Shown: positions 8,653 through 17,399 of the stretch, in pieces
Layout: each line of letters opens with the position of its first letter
How positions within the stretch are numbered: the stretch's first letter is position 1
NCBI RefSeq assembly: GCF_004366635.1
Contig: NZ_SORN01000001.1
Location: forward strand, 74,338 to 138,337
Reading direction: 5' to 3'
Length of the DNA: 64,000 nt
Source of the DNA: Roseinatronobacter bogoriensis DSM 18756
GTDB lineage: Bacteria; Pseudomonadota; Alphaproteobacteria; Rhodobacterales; Rhodobacteraceae
Notes under the pieces: model-generated
What the model was told of the DNA's origin: nothing
Database searches by the model: none
The model's input: the letters and a program-made list of their open reading frames with translations, nothing else
Position numbers and translations under genes: made by a program

Positions 8653-9351
8653 ATGGATAGAAAACTTGTCGGTGTCGGGACTACGGCATTGGTGGCGGAT
8701 GATGACGAGTTCTTTCGGATCGCACTAAGCGATGTCTTAACCGCCCGACTTGGGTTCTCACACATTGTATTGGCCTGCTCTTTTGATGAAGCCGTGCAGA
8801 AAATGTCCGAATGTCGTGATATAGACGTCGCCCTTTTTGATCTGAACATGCCGGGCAGAAATAACTGGCAAACACTCAGATCGATGAGAGAGCGCTTTCC
8901 AGAGATACGGGTTGCGGTTGTTTCGGGGTCACGAGATCGAATTGATATTCTGACAGCACTCAGCATCGGCGCGCAGGGTTACATCAGCAAGGGACTTGGC
9001 GTTTCAGAACTTTCGCGCGCCATCCGCTCGATCTGCCGGGGTGACGTCTACCTGCCTCCATTCTTTCCAGAACTTGCAATCTCAGAAAGCATTGCTGTCC
9101 CTGCGCCCCCTGTAAAAGACCCTTTGCCCATACGTCGAGAGATGGCGGTGTCAGACATGACGCCGCGACAGTATGAAGTGTTGAAACTTCTGGTCGAAGG
9201 CAAATCAAACAAGGCGATGGCACGTAGTCTGGGCCTGAGTGGGGGAACGATCAAGTTTCACCTCTCGGCGATATTTCGTGTCTTGGGGGCAAGCAACCGG
9301 GTAGAAGCCGCCACAGCCGGTGCGCGGCTTCTGGATCGAGAGTGCCTGTAA
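8653..9351 (+). CDS. LuxR/NarL-family response regulator
   Basis: Protein of 232 residues from the ATG at 8653; the frame extends 22 codons further but the upstream part looks non-coding. The receiver domain (residues 10-130) has the acidic cluster ALVADDDEFF, phospho-acceptor Asp in ALFDLNMPG, the switch residue in VVSGSRD and Lys in GYISKG. The C-terminal LuxR helix-turn-helix is MTPRQYEVLKLLVEGKSNKA through GGTIKFHLSAIFRVLGASNR. No histidine kinase is adjacent. Its position beside the tad genes suggests control of pilus or surface-attachment genes, which is inference. It points towards hutU, and a hairpin lies between them. Confidence 0.88.
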   Translation: MDRKLVGVGTTALVADDDEFFRIALSDVLTARLGFSHIVLACSFDEAVQKMSECRDIDVALFDLNMPGRNNWQTLRSMRERFPEIRVAVVSGSRDRIDILTALSIGAQGYISKGLGVSELSRAIRSICRGDVYLPPFFPELAISESIAVPAPPVKDPLPIRREMAVSDMTPRQYEVLKLLVEGKSNKAMARSLGLSGGTIKFHLSAIFRVLGASNRVEAATAGARLLDRECL

Positions 9352-9391
9352 GCTGTCCGGGGCAGGATGATCTCCGGTTCAACGGGGTCAA

Positions 9392-9424
9392 GGCCATTCG
9401 CGAAGCGCTTCTGCGCGAATGGCC
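9392..9424. terminator. Hairpin between convergent genes
   Basis: A perfect 11-bp inverted repeat, GGCCATTCGCG at 9392-9402 and CGCGAATGGCC at 9414-9424, with an 11-base loop. It lies between the convergent ends of the response regulator gene and hutU. There is no T-tract on either side, so it is either a Rho-assisted bidirectional terminator or an mRNA-stabilising hairpin. Confidence 0.55.
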
Positions 9425-9565
9425 CGCGCTGACTGGTTGATCGCAGATTGCAAGAAACCGGCCACACTTGGGAATATGGACACTTTCATCCCAGTCGAAA
9501 TTGATCCCCCCGCAGCATTCCTCGCCCTTGTTCCATGACCCTCCGGTGCCAAAGAACAAGGGCCG

Positions 9566-11239
9566 TCAGTTCCCCAAAATACCAGGAAGACGGAGGCCAT
9601 GTTCCTTCGCGCATTTCAGTGCATCACTGTAACCAGCATCGGCATGGCGCCAGACGCCGGAAGCGGGGTCATTCCACAGCACGCGCTCTAATCGTCTGGC
9701 GGCCTCTGGCGTTCCATCGGCCACGATGACTACGCCCGAATGCTGCGAGAAGCCCATGCCGACCCCACCACCATGATGCAAGCTGACCCATGTCGCGCCT
9801 GAGGCCGTGTTCATCAACGCGTTCAAAAGCGGCCAGTCCGACACCGCATCCGACCCGTCCAGCATGGCTTCCGTCTCGCGGTTGGGGCTGGCAACTGACC
9901 CGCTGTCCAGATGGTCGCGCCCGATCACGATGGGTGCCTTCAATTCGCCAGAGGCCACCATTTCGTTGAATTTCAAGCCAGCGCGGTGGCGGTCGCCAAG
10001 GCCCAGCCAGCAGATGCGCGCGGGCAGACCCTGAAAGGCTATGCGGTCGCGCGCCATGTCAAGCCATCGGTGCAGATGGTCGTTTTCAGGGAACAATTCG
10101 CGCATCGCCTGATCAGTCTTGTAAATATCTTCGGGGTCACCTGACAGCGCACACCAGCGAAACGGACCAATGCCCTTGCAGAACAGAGGCCGGATATAGG
10201 CAGGCACGAAACCGGGAAAGGCAAAGGCGTCCTCCAACCCCTCTTCGCGGGCGACCTGCCGGATATTGTTGCCATAATCCAGCGTCGGCACACCTGCATT
10301 CCAGAAATTCACCATCGCCGCGACATGGGTTTTCATGCTGTCGCGTGCTGCTTTTTCAACGGCCGTGGGGTCACTCTCCTGCCTTTCGCGCCATTCTGCA
10401 ACGCTCCAGCCGATCGGCAGATAGCCATGCACCGGGTCATGCGCCGATGTCTGATCGGTCACAATATCGGGGCGGATGCCGCGCTTGAATATCTCTGGGA
10501 AAACCTTGGCGGCATTGCCGATGAGAGCCACAGATTTTGCGTCTCCCGCCGCTGTCCAGCGCTTGATCATCTCCAGCGCCTCATCAAGACTATGGGTTTT
10601 GGCGTCACAATAGCGCGTGCGAATACGAAAATCCGCGCGTGTCTCGTCGCATTCCACCGCCAGACAACAGGCACCTGCCATCACGGCAGCCAAAGGCTGC
10701 GCGCCGCCCATACCGCCAAGACCCGCAGTCAGAATCCAGCGTCCCTTGAGCGTGCCGTCATAATGCTGGCGGCCAGCCTCGGCAAAGGTCTCATACGTGC
10801 CCTGAACGATACCTTGTGTGCCAATATAGATCCATGACCCGGCCGTCATCTGGCCGTACATCATCAGGCCCTTGCGGTCGAGTTCATTGAAATGAGCCCA
10901 TGTCGCCCAGTGAGGCACAAGGTTGGAATTGGCGATAAGCACGCGCGGTGCGTCCGGGTGTGTGCGGATGATCGCAACAGGCTTGCCGGATTGCACAAGC
11001 AAGGTCTCATCAGCCTCGAGGTCTTTCAACCCTGCCACGATGCGGTCGAAATCCTCCCATGTCCGCGCCGCGCGGCCAATGCCTCCATATACCACAAGCT
11101 CATGCGGGTTTTCAGCCACATCCGGGTGCAGATTGTTCATCAGCATTCGCATCGCGGCCTCGGTCTGCCAGCTTTTTGCGGTGATCTCGGTGCCAGTGGG
11201 CGGGTAAATGTCACGAAGGTTATGACGCGGATTGGTCAT
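9566..11239 (-). CDS. hutU: Urocanate hydratase
   Basis: Protein of 557 residues, the normal HutU length. It catalyses the second step of histidine degradation, urocanate to imidazolonepropionate, using tightly bound NAD. Family signatures are visible: LHPDVAENPHELVVYGGIGR, GQMTAGSWIYIGTQGIVQGT, GLGGMGGAQPLAAVMAG (nucleotide binding) and, near the C-terminus, ATWVSLHHGGGVGMGFSQHS. The start overlaps the hutG stop by four bases, making it the last gene of hutI-H-G-U. The protein is intact with no sign of frameshift. Confidence 0.97.
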   Translation of the reverse strand: MTNPRHNLRDIYPPTGTEITAKSWQTEAAMRMLMNNLHPDVAENPHELVVYGGIGRAARTWEDFDRIVAGLKDLEADETLLVQSGKPVAIIRTHPDAPRVLIANSNLVPHWATWAHFNELDRKGLMMYGQMTAGSWIYIGTQGIVQGTYETFAEAGRQHYDGTLKGRWILTAGLGGMGGAQPLAAVMAGACCLAVECDETRADFRIRTRYCDAKTHSLDEALEMIKRWTAAGDAKSVALIGNAAKVFPEIFKRGIRPDIVTDQTSAHDPVHGYLPIGWSVAEWRERQESDPTAVEKAARDSMKTHVAAMVNFWNAGVPTLDYGNNIRQVAREEGLEDAFAFPGFVPAYIRPLFCKGIGPFRWCALSGDPEDIYKTDQAMRELFPENDHLHRWLDMARDRIAFQGLPARICWLGLGDRHRAGLKFNEMVASGELKAPIVIGRDHLDSGSVASPNRETEAMLDGSDAVSDWPLLNALMNTASGATWVSLHHGGGVGMGFSQHSGVVIVADGTPEAARRLERVLWNDPASGVWRHADAGYSDALKCAKEHGLRLPGILGN

Positions 11240-12036
11240 GATCGTCCTCTCAGGGTTGGGGCGAGCGTGTCCAGTGTTTCAAGGATCGCGCGCAAATGCG
11301 GCCTCAATCGACCGGCCTTGACAGGGTGATAGGCAAAGGGCGGCGCTTCCTGCGCCAGATGAGTGGATTGCGCCAGTTCCATCTGGATAGCGTGAAGCCA
11401 CTGCGCGGGCTGGCCGTAATGGCGGGTCGTCCACCCCCCCTTGAAACGACCGTTCAAGCACATGCTGAAACCCTCTGCCCGCTGGCAAATTGCCGTGACT
11501 GCGGCTTCGACCTGCGGGGAACAGGCGGTGCCGTCATTCGTGCCAATGCTGAAATCGGGCAGACGGCCCTCGAACAGGAAGGGAATTTCGCTGCGGATGG
11601 AATGGCAATCATACAGGATCGCAACACCGTGCTTTGCACGCACCCGTTCCAGTTCTGCGGCCAGCGCCGCGTGATAAGGGGCATGACAGGCCACCCGCCG
11701 CGCCTCAATCTCGGCAGCATCGGGCGGAATGGTCCAGAGGGGCGCACCATCAAAATCGGTCAGCGGAACCAGTCCGGTGGTGTTCTGTCCGGGATAGAGG
11801 CTTGCGCCCGACGGGTCGCGATTGGCGTCGATCATATAGCGGTGGAAGGTCGCGCGCACGGTCGTTGCGCCGGGCAAAAGGCCATCGTAAAGCCGCTCGA
11901 CATGCCAGTCTGTGTCCGCCAGGATCTGCCCGCGCGGGGTCAGGCGCGCAATCACATCCTTCGGCAGCCAGGTGCCAGTATGTGGCAGGGCCAGAACCAC
12001 GGGGCTATCGCCCTGTGTGACCTCGACAGCGATCAC
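11236..12036 (-). CDS. hutG: N-formylglutamate deformylase
   Basis: Protein of 266 residues of the N-formylglutamate amidohydrolase family. Motifs are LALPHTGTWLPKDV, LADTDWHVERLYDG and VAILYDCHSIRSEIPFLFEG, which include the metal-binding His/Asp residues. With HutF it makes the five-step pathway in which formimidoylglutamate is deiminated to N-formylglutamate and then hydrolysed to glutamate and formate. The presence of hutF in the same locus supports HutG being the deformylase rather than a formiminoglutamase. It is coupled by four-base overlaps to hutH upstream and hutU downstream. Confidence 0.93.
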   Translation of the reverse strand: MIAVEVTQGDSPVVLALPHTGTWLPKDVIARLTPRGQILADTDWHVERLYDGLLPGATTVRATFHRYMIDANRDPSGASLYPGQNTTGLVPLTDFDGAPLWTIPPDAAEIEARRVACHAPYHAALAAELERVRAKHGVAILYDCHSIRSEIPFLFEGRLPDFSIGTNDGTACSPQVEAAVTAICQRAEGFSMCLNGRFKGGWTTRHYGQPAQWLHAIQMELAQSTHLAQEAPPFAYHPVKAGRLRPHLRAILETLDTLAPTLRGRS

Positions 12037-13571
12037 GCTGTGCCTCGCAGCAGGTGATCGACATCGCAGGCCTTCACCACATCCCCGCCAGTGACAAGGG
12101 CGGCGGCGCGGCTCAGGTCATCGGCCATATAGCGATCATCAGCCAAGGCGGGAACATGTTTACGGGTGATCTGAAGCAAGCGCTGCAATTTTGCAGATGT
12201 TGTCAGCGGGGCCCTGAATTCTATGCCTTGCGCGGCACAGAGTAACTCGACCCCCAGAATAGCGCTGAGATTGGCGTTCATTCGCGCCAGCCGCCGCGCA
12301 CCATGTGCGGCCATAGAAACATGGTCCTCCTGATTGGCCGAAGTCGGCGTCGAGTCGGTCGAACACGGATTGGCCAGATGCTTGTTTTCACTCATCAGCG
12401 CGGCAGATGTCACTTCCGCAATCATCAACCCCGAATTCAACCCCGGTTCTGGCGTCAGAAAGGGCGGCAGGTCGTGGCTGAGCGTCGGGTCCACCATCAG
12501 TGCCACGCGGCGCTGCGCAATCGCGCCGATTTCTGCAAGTGCAAGCGCGATCTGGTCAGCCGCGAAGGCGACGGGTTCGGCGTGGAAATTCCCGCCTGAA
12601 ACAATTTTCCCCTCGTTCACAAGCACCAGCGGGTTGTCGGAAACGGCATTGGCCTCGATCTCAAGCGTGCGGCCAGCAAAACGCAGCAAGTCCAGTGCAG
12701 CCCCTGTCACCTGCGGCTGGCAGCGGATGCAATAGGGATCCTGCACGCGGGCATCTTCGTCGCGATGGCTCTCGCGGATATCAGAGCCGTCCATGATGGC
12801 GCGCATCGCATGCGCAACATCTATCTGGCCTTTATGGCCGCGCAGCGAATGCAGGGCCGGTTCCAAGGGCGCGGTCGAGCCCATGATCGCATCTGTTGAC
12901 AGGCAGGAGATTGCAACGGCACTTTGCGCATTCCGCAACGCATCGAAATACCCGGCCAATGCGCATGCGGTCGAAAACTGGGTGCCATTGATAAGGCCGA
13001 GGCCCTCTTTGGGGCCCAGTGTGACAGGCGAGAGGCCAGCCCGGACAAGCGCAGCCTCGGAGGGCATTCTCTGACCTTCAAAATACGCATCGCCTGCACC
13101 GATCAAAGTGGCGGCCATATGGGCCAAAGGCGCCAGATCACCCGAAGCACCAACCGAACCTTGTGCCGGGATGACCGGCGTCACGCCATGCGCCAGCATG
13201 TCTTGCAGAAGCGACACTGTTTGCCAGCGCAACCCCGACGCACCACGTCCGACCGACAGGAGCTTGAGCACCATCATCAGCCGCGTGGTCGGAACGTCCA
13301 GCGCCTCACCGACACCGCAACAATGTGACAATATCAGATTACGCTGTAGCTGTTCCGTATCCTGCGGCGCGATGCGCACCGAAGCCAGTTTGCCAAAGCC
13401 GGTATTGATCCCATAGACCGCGACATTGCCAGTGGCAGCCTGTGCAACCATCGCGGCGGCAGCGTCAATTGCAGAGCGCGCCGTGTCAGTCAGCCGTGCC
13501 GGGACACCAGAGCGCCAGATGGCCTGCAATTGATCCAGAGAAGTCGCGCCGGGGGTAAGGGTGATGGTCAC
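12033..13571 (-). CDS. hutH: Histidine ammonia-lyase
   Basis: I place the start at a GTG whose first base is 13571, giving 512 residues (N-terminus VTITLTPGATSLDQL). It is preceded by GGAGG eight bases upstream and overlaps the hutI stop as GTGA. A longer open frame to 13745 reads back through hutI and is not needed. The MIO cofactor motif is intact (GSVGASGDLAPLAH, the Ala-Ser-Gly triad), as are YGINTGFGKLA and the C-terminal active-site region. The enzyme removes ammonia from histidine to give urocanate, the first step of the hut pathway. Confidence 0.96.
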   Translation of the reverse strand: MTITLTPGATSLDQLQAIWRSGVPARLTDTARSAIDAAAAMVAQAATGNVAVYGINTGFGKLASVRIAPQDTEQLQRNLILSHCCGVGEALDVPTTRLMMVLKLLSVGRGASGLRWQTVSLLQDMLAHGVTPVIPAQGSVGASGDLAPLAHMAATLIGAGDAYFEGQRMPSEAALVRAGLSPVTLGPKEGLGLINGTQFSTACALAGYFDALRNAQSAVAISCLSTDAIMGSTAPLEPALHSLRGHKGQIDVAHAMRAIMDGSDIRESHRDEDARVQDPYCIRCQPQVTGAALDLLRFAGRTLEIEANAVSDNPLVLVNEGKIVSGGNFHAEPVAFAADQIALALAEIGAIAQRRVALMVDPTLSHDLPPFLTPEPGLNSGLMIAEVTSAALMSENKHLANPCSTDSTPTSANQEDHVSMAAHGARRLARMNANLSAILGVELLCAAQGIEFRAPLTTSAKLQRLLQITRKHVPALADDRYMADDLSRAAALVTGGDVVKACDVDHLLRGTA

Positions 13572-14755
13572 AAAATGCCTCCGTAGATGCGCTTCCAGAG
13601 CGGGTTGAAGCCGATGCGATAGGAAAGCTCTGATGGGTGTTCGACATCCCAAATGGCCAGATCGGCGCGTGCGCCTGTGGTGATGTGGCCCCGGTCGCTC
13701 AGTCCAAGGGCGAGGGCCGCATACCGCGTCGTACCCGCAAGACATTCTTCAGGCGTCATCCGAAAGAGGGTCGCGCCCATATTCATGGTCAGCAGAAGCG
13801 ACGTCATCGGGGATGATCCGGGGTTGCAATCGGTGGCCAATGCCATCGGCACGCCATGTGTGCGAAAGGCATCAATTGGCGGGGCCTGTGTCTCGCGCAA
13901 TGTGTAATATGCGCCGGGCAGAATGACCGCGACAGTTCCCGCGCGGGCCATTGCCGCCGCGTCAGCGTCAGTGGCATATTCCAGATGATCGGCTGATATC
14001 GCACCGAAATTTGCCGCCAGTTGCACCCCGCCTGTATTGGACAATTGCTCGGCATGAAGCTTGACCGGCAGACCCAAGGCGCGCGCATGGGCGAAGACCC
14101 GTTGAATCTGGGCGGGTGTGAACGCGATGCCTTCGCAGAATCCGTCAACGGCATCGACCAGCTTTTCAGCATGGGCCGCGTCAAGCGTGGGCAGGCAGAC
14201 TTCGTCAATGTAAGTATCAGGGTCCATACCGGATGGAATGGCATGTGCACCAAGATAGCTGGTTCTGACATGAACAGGCCGCAGCCTGCTGATACGCCGG
14301 GCCGCGCGCAGCATTCTTAGTTCAGTGTCAGTATCCAGCCCATAGCCGGACTTGATTTCCAGCGTCGTGACCCCTTCGGCGATCAAGGCATCCACGCGCG
14401 GCAAGGCCAGAGCAACCAGCGCCTCTTCCGAGGCGGCGCGGGTTTGCGCCACGGTCGATGCAATACCGCCGCCCGCCCGCGCGATTTCCTCATAGCTTGC
14501 CCCACGAAGTCGCATTTCGAATTCGCGCGCACGGTTGCCGCCATGAACAAGATGGGTGTGACAGTCCACCAGCCCTGGCGTGACCAACCTGCCACCAAGA
14601 TCCAGCCGCTCCATTTCGCGGAATTGCGCAGGCGGCGCGTCAGAATCGCCGACCCATGCGATATTCTGGCCTTCGATGGCCAGACTGCCCCGTTCGATTA
14701 GGCCGTATTGGCCCTTGGCGGTCACAGTCACAATGGTTGCGTTTGCAAGAAGCAT
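13568..14755 (-). CDS. hutI: Imidazolonepropionase
   Basis: Protein of 395 residues of the amidohydrolase superfamily. The metal site begins with VDCHTHLVHGGNRAREFEMR; later KLHAEQLSNTGG and SADHLEYAT carry further His ligands, and ALATDCNPGS carries the catalytic Asp. It hydrolyses imidazolonepropionate to N-formimidoyl-glutamate. It is the first gene of the leftward hut operon and diverges from hutF across the putative HutC operator, so it should be induced by urocanate. Confidence 0.96.
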   Translation of the reverse strand: MLLANATIVTVTAKGQYGLIERGSLAIEGQNIAWVGDSDAPPAQFREMERLDLGGRLVTPGLVDCHTHLVHGGNRAREFEMRLRGASYEEIARAGGGIASTVAQTRAASEEALVALALPRVDALIAEGVTTLEIKSGYGLDTDTELRMLRAARRISRLRPVHVRTSYLGAHAIPSGMDPDTYIDEVCLPTLDAAHAEKLVDAVDGFCEGIAFTPAQIQRVFAHARALGLPVKLHAEQLSNTGGVQLAANFGAISADHLEYATDADAAAMARAGTVAVILPGAYYTLRETQAPPIDAFRTHGVPMALATDCNPGSSPMTSLLLTMNMGATLFRMTPEECLAGTTRYAALALGLSDRGHITTGARADLAIWDVEHPSELSYRIGFNPLWKRIYGGIL

Positions 14756-14788
14756 GGTCGGCCTTGTAAAATGTATGCTTATCGTGTT

Positions 14789-14802
14789 TATGTATATACA
14801 TA
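14789..14802. promoter_or_regulatory. Putative HutC operator palindrome between hutI and hutF
   Basis: A perfect 14-base palindrome, TATGTATATACATA, lies in the 71-base gap between the divergent hutI and hutF starts. GntR/HutC-family repressors typically bind such AT-rich palindromes with a TGTATATACA-like core, and hutC is encoded here. A single site could control both operons. The link is inference from motif and context. Confidence 0.7.
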
Positions 14803-14826
14803 TTAATCTGTCAAGAGGATAATGGC

Positions 14827-16188
14827 ATGAAAATCTGGGCGGAGCAGGCGCTGACCAGCCAAGGCTGGGCGCGCGATGTCCTTGTGACGGTCGGAACAGA
14901 TGGCTGTATCACCAATGTGCAGCCGAACGCGCATGACACGGGCGCGTCGAGGGTTGGCATCCTGCTGCCAGCGCCCGCAAATGCCCATAGTCATGCCTTT
15001 CAACGCGCGATGGCAGGCTTGAGCGAAGCGCGCGGCCCCGACCCGCAAGACAGCTTCTGGACATGGCGAAAGCTGATGTTCCGCTTTCTCAACCGTTTGT
15101 CGCCGGATCATGTCGAAGCGATCGCCGCATATGTTCAGATGGAGATGCTGGAGGCAGGCTATGCTGCAAATGTCGAGTTCCATTACCTGCATCACCAGCC
15201 TGATGGTACACCCTATGCTAATCTGGCTGAAATGTCGGAACGCATCATTGCGGCGACAGAAACGACCGGCATCGGGCTGACATTGTTACCCGTCCATTAC
15301 CAGTTCGGCGGCTTGGATCGCCGGCCACTGGAGGCGGGGCAGACCCGCTTCGGCAACGACCCTGACCGTTTCGCGCGTCTGCACGAAGCGGCCAATACCG
15401 CCCTTCAGGCTTTACCCGGCGATTGCGCTATGGGCGTGGCACCGCACAGCCTGCGCGCAGTGGCACCGGACAGGCTGGCGCAGATTGTCACACTCACAGA
15501 TGGTCCGGTCCATATGCATCTGGCCGAACAGCAGGCAGAGGTAGACGAGGTTTACCGCGCGCTGGGCAAACGCCCTGCCGAATGGGTCCTTGAAAACATG
15601 GCTCCGGATGCGCGCTACACATTCATCCATTGCACGCAGATGCTGCCGCATGAAACCGAAGCCCTTGCAAGAAGTGGTGCCGTCGCGGGTCTGTGCCCGA
15701 TCACAGAATCAAGCCTTGGGGATGGGATTTTCGATGCAACGCGCTGGCTGGGTTCGGGGGGCACAATCGCCGTTGGATCAGATTCCAACCTCAGGATCGC
15801 TCTGGCTGAAGAACTGCGAACACTGGAATATTCGCAACGCCTGCGCGACCGTTCGCGCGCCGCGCTTGCAACCAATGCCGAGTCGACGGGCCGTCGTCTG
15901 TTTTCGGCTGTGTGCAAAGGAGGCGCAATTGCGGCTGGTCGTGCGTCTGGCGGGCTGCAACCGGGCTTGCTTGCTGATCTGATCGCGCTTGACAGCTCTC
16001 ATGTCGATCTTATGAACCGACAAGGCGATCAGATTCTGGACAGCTATGTTTTCGCAGGGGATGACCGCATGGTGCTGGACGTCTGGTCTGCGGGCAGGCA
16101 TTTGGTCCAGCATGGCCGGCATATACGGCACCACGAGATCACGCAGGCCTATCGCGCGGTGCTGCAAAACCTTGGACAGGACCTGTGA
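14827..16188 (+). CDS. hutF: Formimidoylglutamate deiminase
   Basis: Protein of 453 residues of the amidohydrolase superfamily, close to the family length. Motifs are PAPANAHSHAFQRAMAGLSE (first His pair), EFHYLHHQPDG, GVAPHSLRAV, FIHCTQML and the Asp-containing AVGSDSNLRIA. It converts N-formimidoyl-glutamate to N-formylglutamate, feeding HutG. The start has AAGAGGATAATGGC upstream. Its stop overlaps the GTG start of hutC, so enzyme and repressor are translated together. Confidence 0.95.
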   Translation: MKIWAEQALTSQGWARDVLVTVGTDGCITNVQPNAHDTGASRVGILLPAPANAHSHAFQRAMAGLSEARGPDPQDSFWTWRKLMFRFLNRLSPDHVEAIAAYVQMEMLEAGYAANVEFHYLHHQPDGTPYANLAEMSERIIAATETTGIGLTLLPVHYQFGGLDRRPLEAGQTRFGNDPDRFARLHEAANTALQALPGDCAMGVAPHSLRAVAPDRLAQIVTLTDGPVHMHLAEQQAEVDEVYRALGKRPAEWVLENMAPDARYTFIHCTQMLPHETEALARSGAVAGLCPITESSLGDGIFDATRWLGSGGTIAVGSDSNLRIALAEELRTLEYSQRLRDRSRAALATNAESTGRRLFSAVCKGGAIAAGRASGGLQPGLLADLIALDSSHVDLMNRQGDQILDSYVFAGDDRMVLDVWSAGRHLVQHGRHIRHHEITQAYRAVLQNLGQDL

Positions 16189-16886
16189 CTGAAAGCGAAC
16201 GAAAGACATGGCTGACCGTGCAGGAAGAAGTGCGTCGCTGCATTCGTCAACGTATCTGGAAACCAGGTGAGTTGATCCCGCATGAAGCTGATCTTGCGCG
16301 GGAATTCGGATGCGCCCGCGCAACTGTCAATCGTGCCCTGCAAGGCCTTGCAGATGCCGGATTGCTGGAGCGGCGGCGCAAGGCGGGCACACGGGTCGCG
16401 CTTACCCCTGCACGCAAGGCCGAGTTCAGCATCCCGATCATTCGCGAAGAGATCGAGGGCAAGGGCCACCGCTTCGACCACAGGATACTGCATCGGCACA
16501 TGAGCGCGCCGCCACCAGATGTGCTGACGCTGCTGCATCTTGCGAATGGCCGCAAGATCCTGCATCTGCAAACGCTGTACACAGCAGATGGTCGGCCCTA
16601 TGTTTTCGAGACCCGCTGGATCAATTCAACCGCAGTCCCGAACGCGCTTGATGCCGATTTCGACACGCTCAGCCCGAATGAGTGGTTGGTACGCGAAGTG
16701 CCTTTCGACAGGGGAGATTTCGCTTTCTCAGGTTACGCCGCGACGACCGCAGACGCCAAAGTGTTGGGTTGCCAGCCCGCAGACGCATTGCTGATGATGG
16801 AGCGGACGACACAACGCGGCGAGGATATGATCACCTATGTGCGTCTCTTGTTCCATCCGGGCTACCGCATGCATACACGGTCCTGA
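16185..16886 (+). CDS. hutC: HutC, GntR-family histidine utilisation repressor
   Basis: Protein of 233 residues starting at a GTG that overlaps the hutF stop. The N-terminal winged helix is visible: IRQRIWKPGELIPHEADLAR and FGCARATVNRALQGLADAG. A UTRA ligand-binding domain follows (about residues 90-230; VLTLLHLANGRKILHLQTLY, PYVFETRWIN, MMERTT). In the known hut system the repressor binds urocanate, which releases it from DNA. The likely target is the palindrome between hutI and hutF. Confidence 0.93.
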   Translation: MTESERKTWLTVQEEVRRCIRQRIWKPGELIPHEADLAREFGCARATVNRALQGLADAGLLERRRKAGTRVALTPARKAEFSIPIIREEIEGKGHRFDHRILHRHMSAPPPDVLTLLHLANGRKILHLQTLYTADGRPYVFETRWINSTAVPNALDADFDTLSPNEWLVREVPFDRGDFAFSGYAATTADAKVLGCQPADALLMMERTTQRGEDMITYVRLLFHPGYRMHTRS

Positions 16887-17220
16887 AAACCGTCATCCCC
16901 GCTTTCGGAACCGCACCCCCGCAGAAGCCGGAGAAACGCGTCAGTTTAATCATCGGCCGATCCATCAGTGCAATCGCATGGCACGCAGCGAAACTCGTGA
17001 CTTGCTGTGTGATTCGCATCACGAGCAGCGAAAAGCATTGGGGGAAATCGCTTCACCCTGCGCATACGACAAGGTGCGTTTCGGGCCTCGCTCCGTCGTT
17101 CAGGGGCCGTTTGGCGAGATTGCGCGCACTGTCGGGGCGACGGCGCTGCATGTGAATGAACGATATATGCTGCAAAAAGAACCAGCGGCGTTGTGAATTC
17201 GGGCTTTTACCTGCGCCAAT

Positions 17221-17328
17221 GGGGATGCAGGCTTGGCATCCTCGGCAACTTCCGTTATCCGGCGCGTCTAGCGAACCTGGAGCCGGGTGCAAATCCCGGC
17301 TGGCTCTTCCGGCCGCCGATCCGCCGGA
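17221..17328 (+). ncRNA. Candidate structured leader RNA upstream of the SulP transporter
   Basis: Three consecutive hairpins precede the SulP gene. H1: GGATGC/GCATCC with a 7-base loop (17223-17241, extendable by two pairs). H2: AGCCGGG/CCCGGCT with the loop TGCAAAT (17281-17301). H3: TCCGGC/GCCGGA with a 9-base loop (17308-17328). H2 resembles a tRNA T-arm with one change, but no matching 5' acceptor strand exists upstream, so this is not a tRNA. It also lacks the B12 box of a cobalamin riboswitch. A motif called sul1 is known upstream of sulfate transporter genes in Alphaproteobacteria; I cannot confirm a match. The rest of 16887-17220 holds nothing I recognise. Confidence 0.35.
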
Positions 17329-17399
17329 CAACCTGAAGAAAACCAGACATGATACCGATGCGCGCGCCTTTGCGCGGCGCGGTTGGGGACAGATTTCGC

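Noticed and set aside
17277..17315. Possible tRNA (Sec or Ser type) 3' half
   Set aside because: The hairpin with TGCAAAT loop resembles a T-arm, but loop position 55 is G, no matching 5' acceptor strand (GGAAGAG-like) exists upstream and there is no anticodon arm.
17208..17345. Cobalamin riboswitch
   Set aside because: GGTGCAAATCCCGGC resembles part of the conserved core, but the ACTGT segment and the B12 box are missing.
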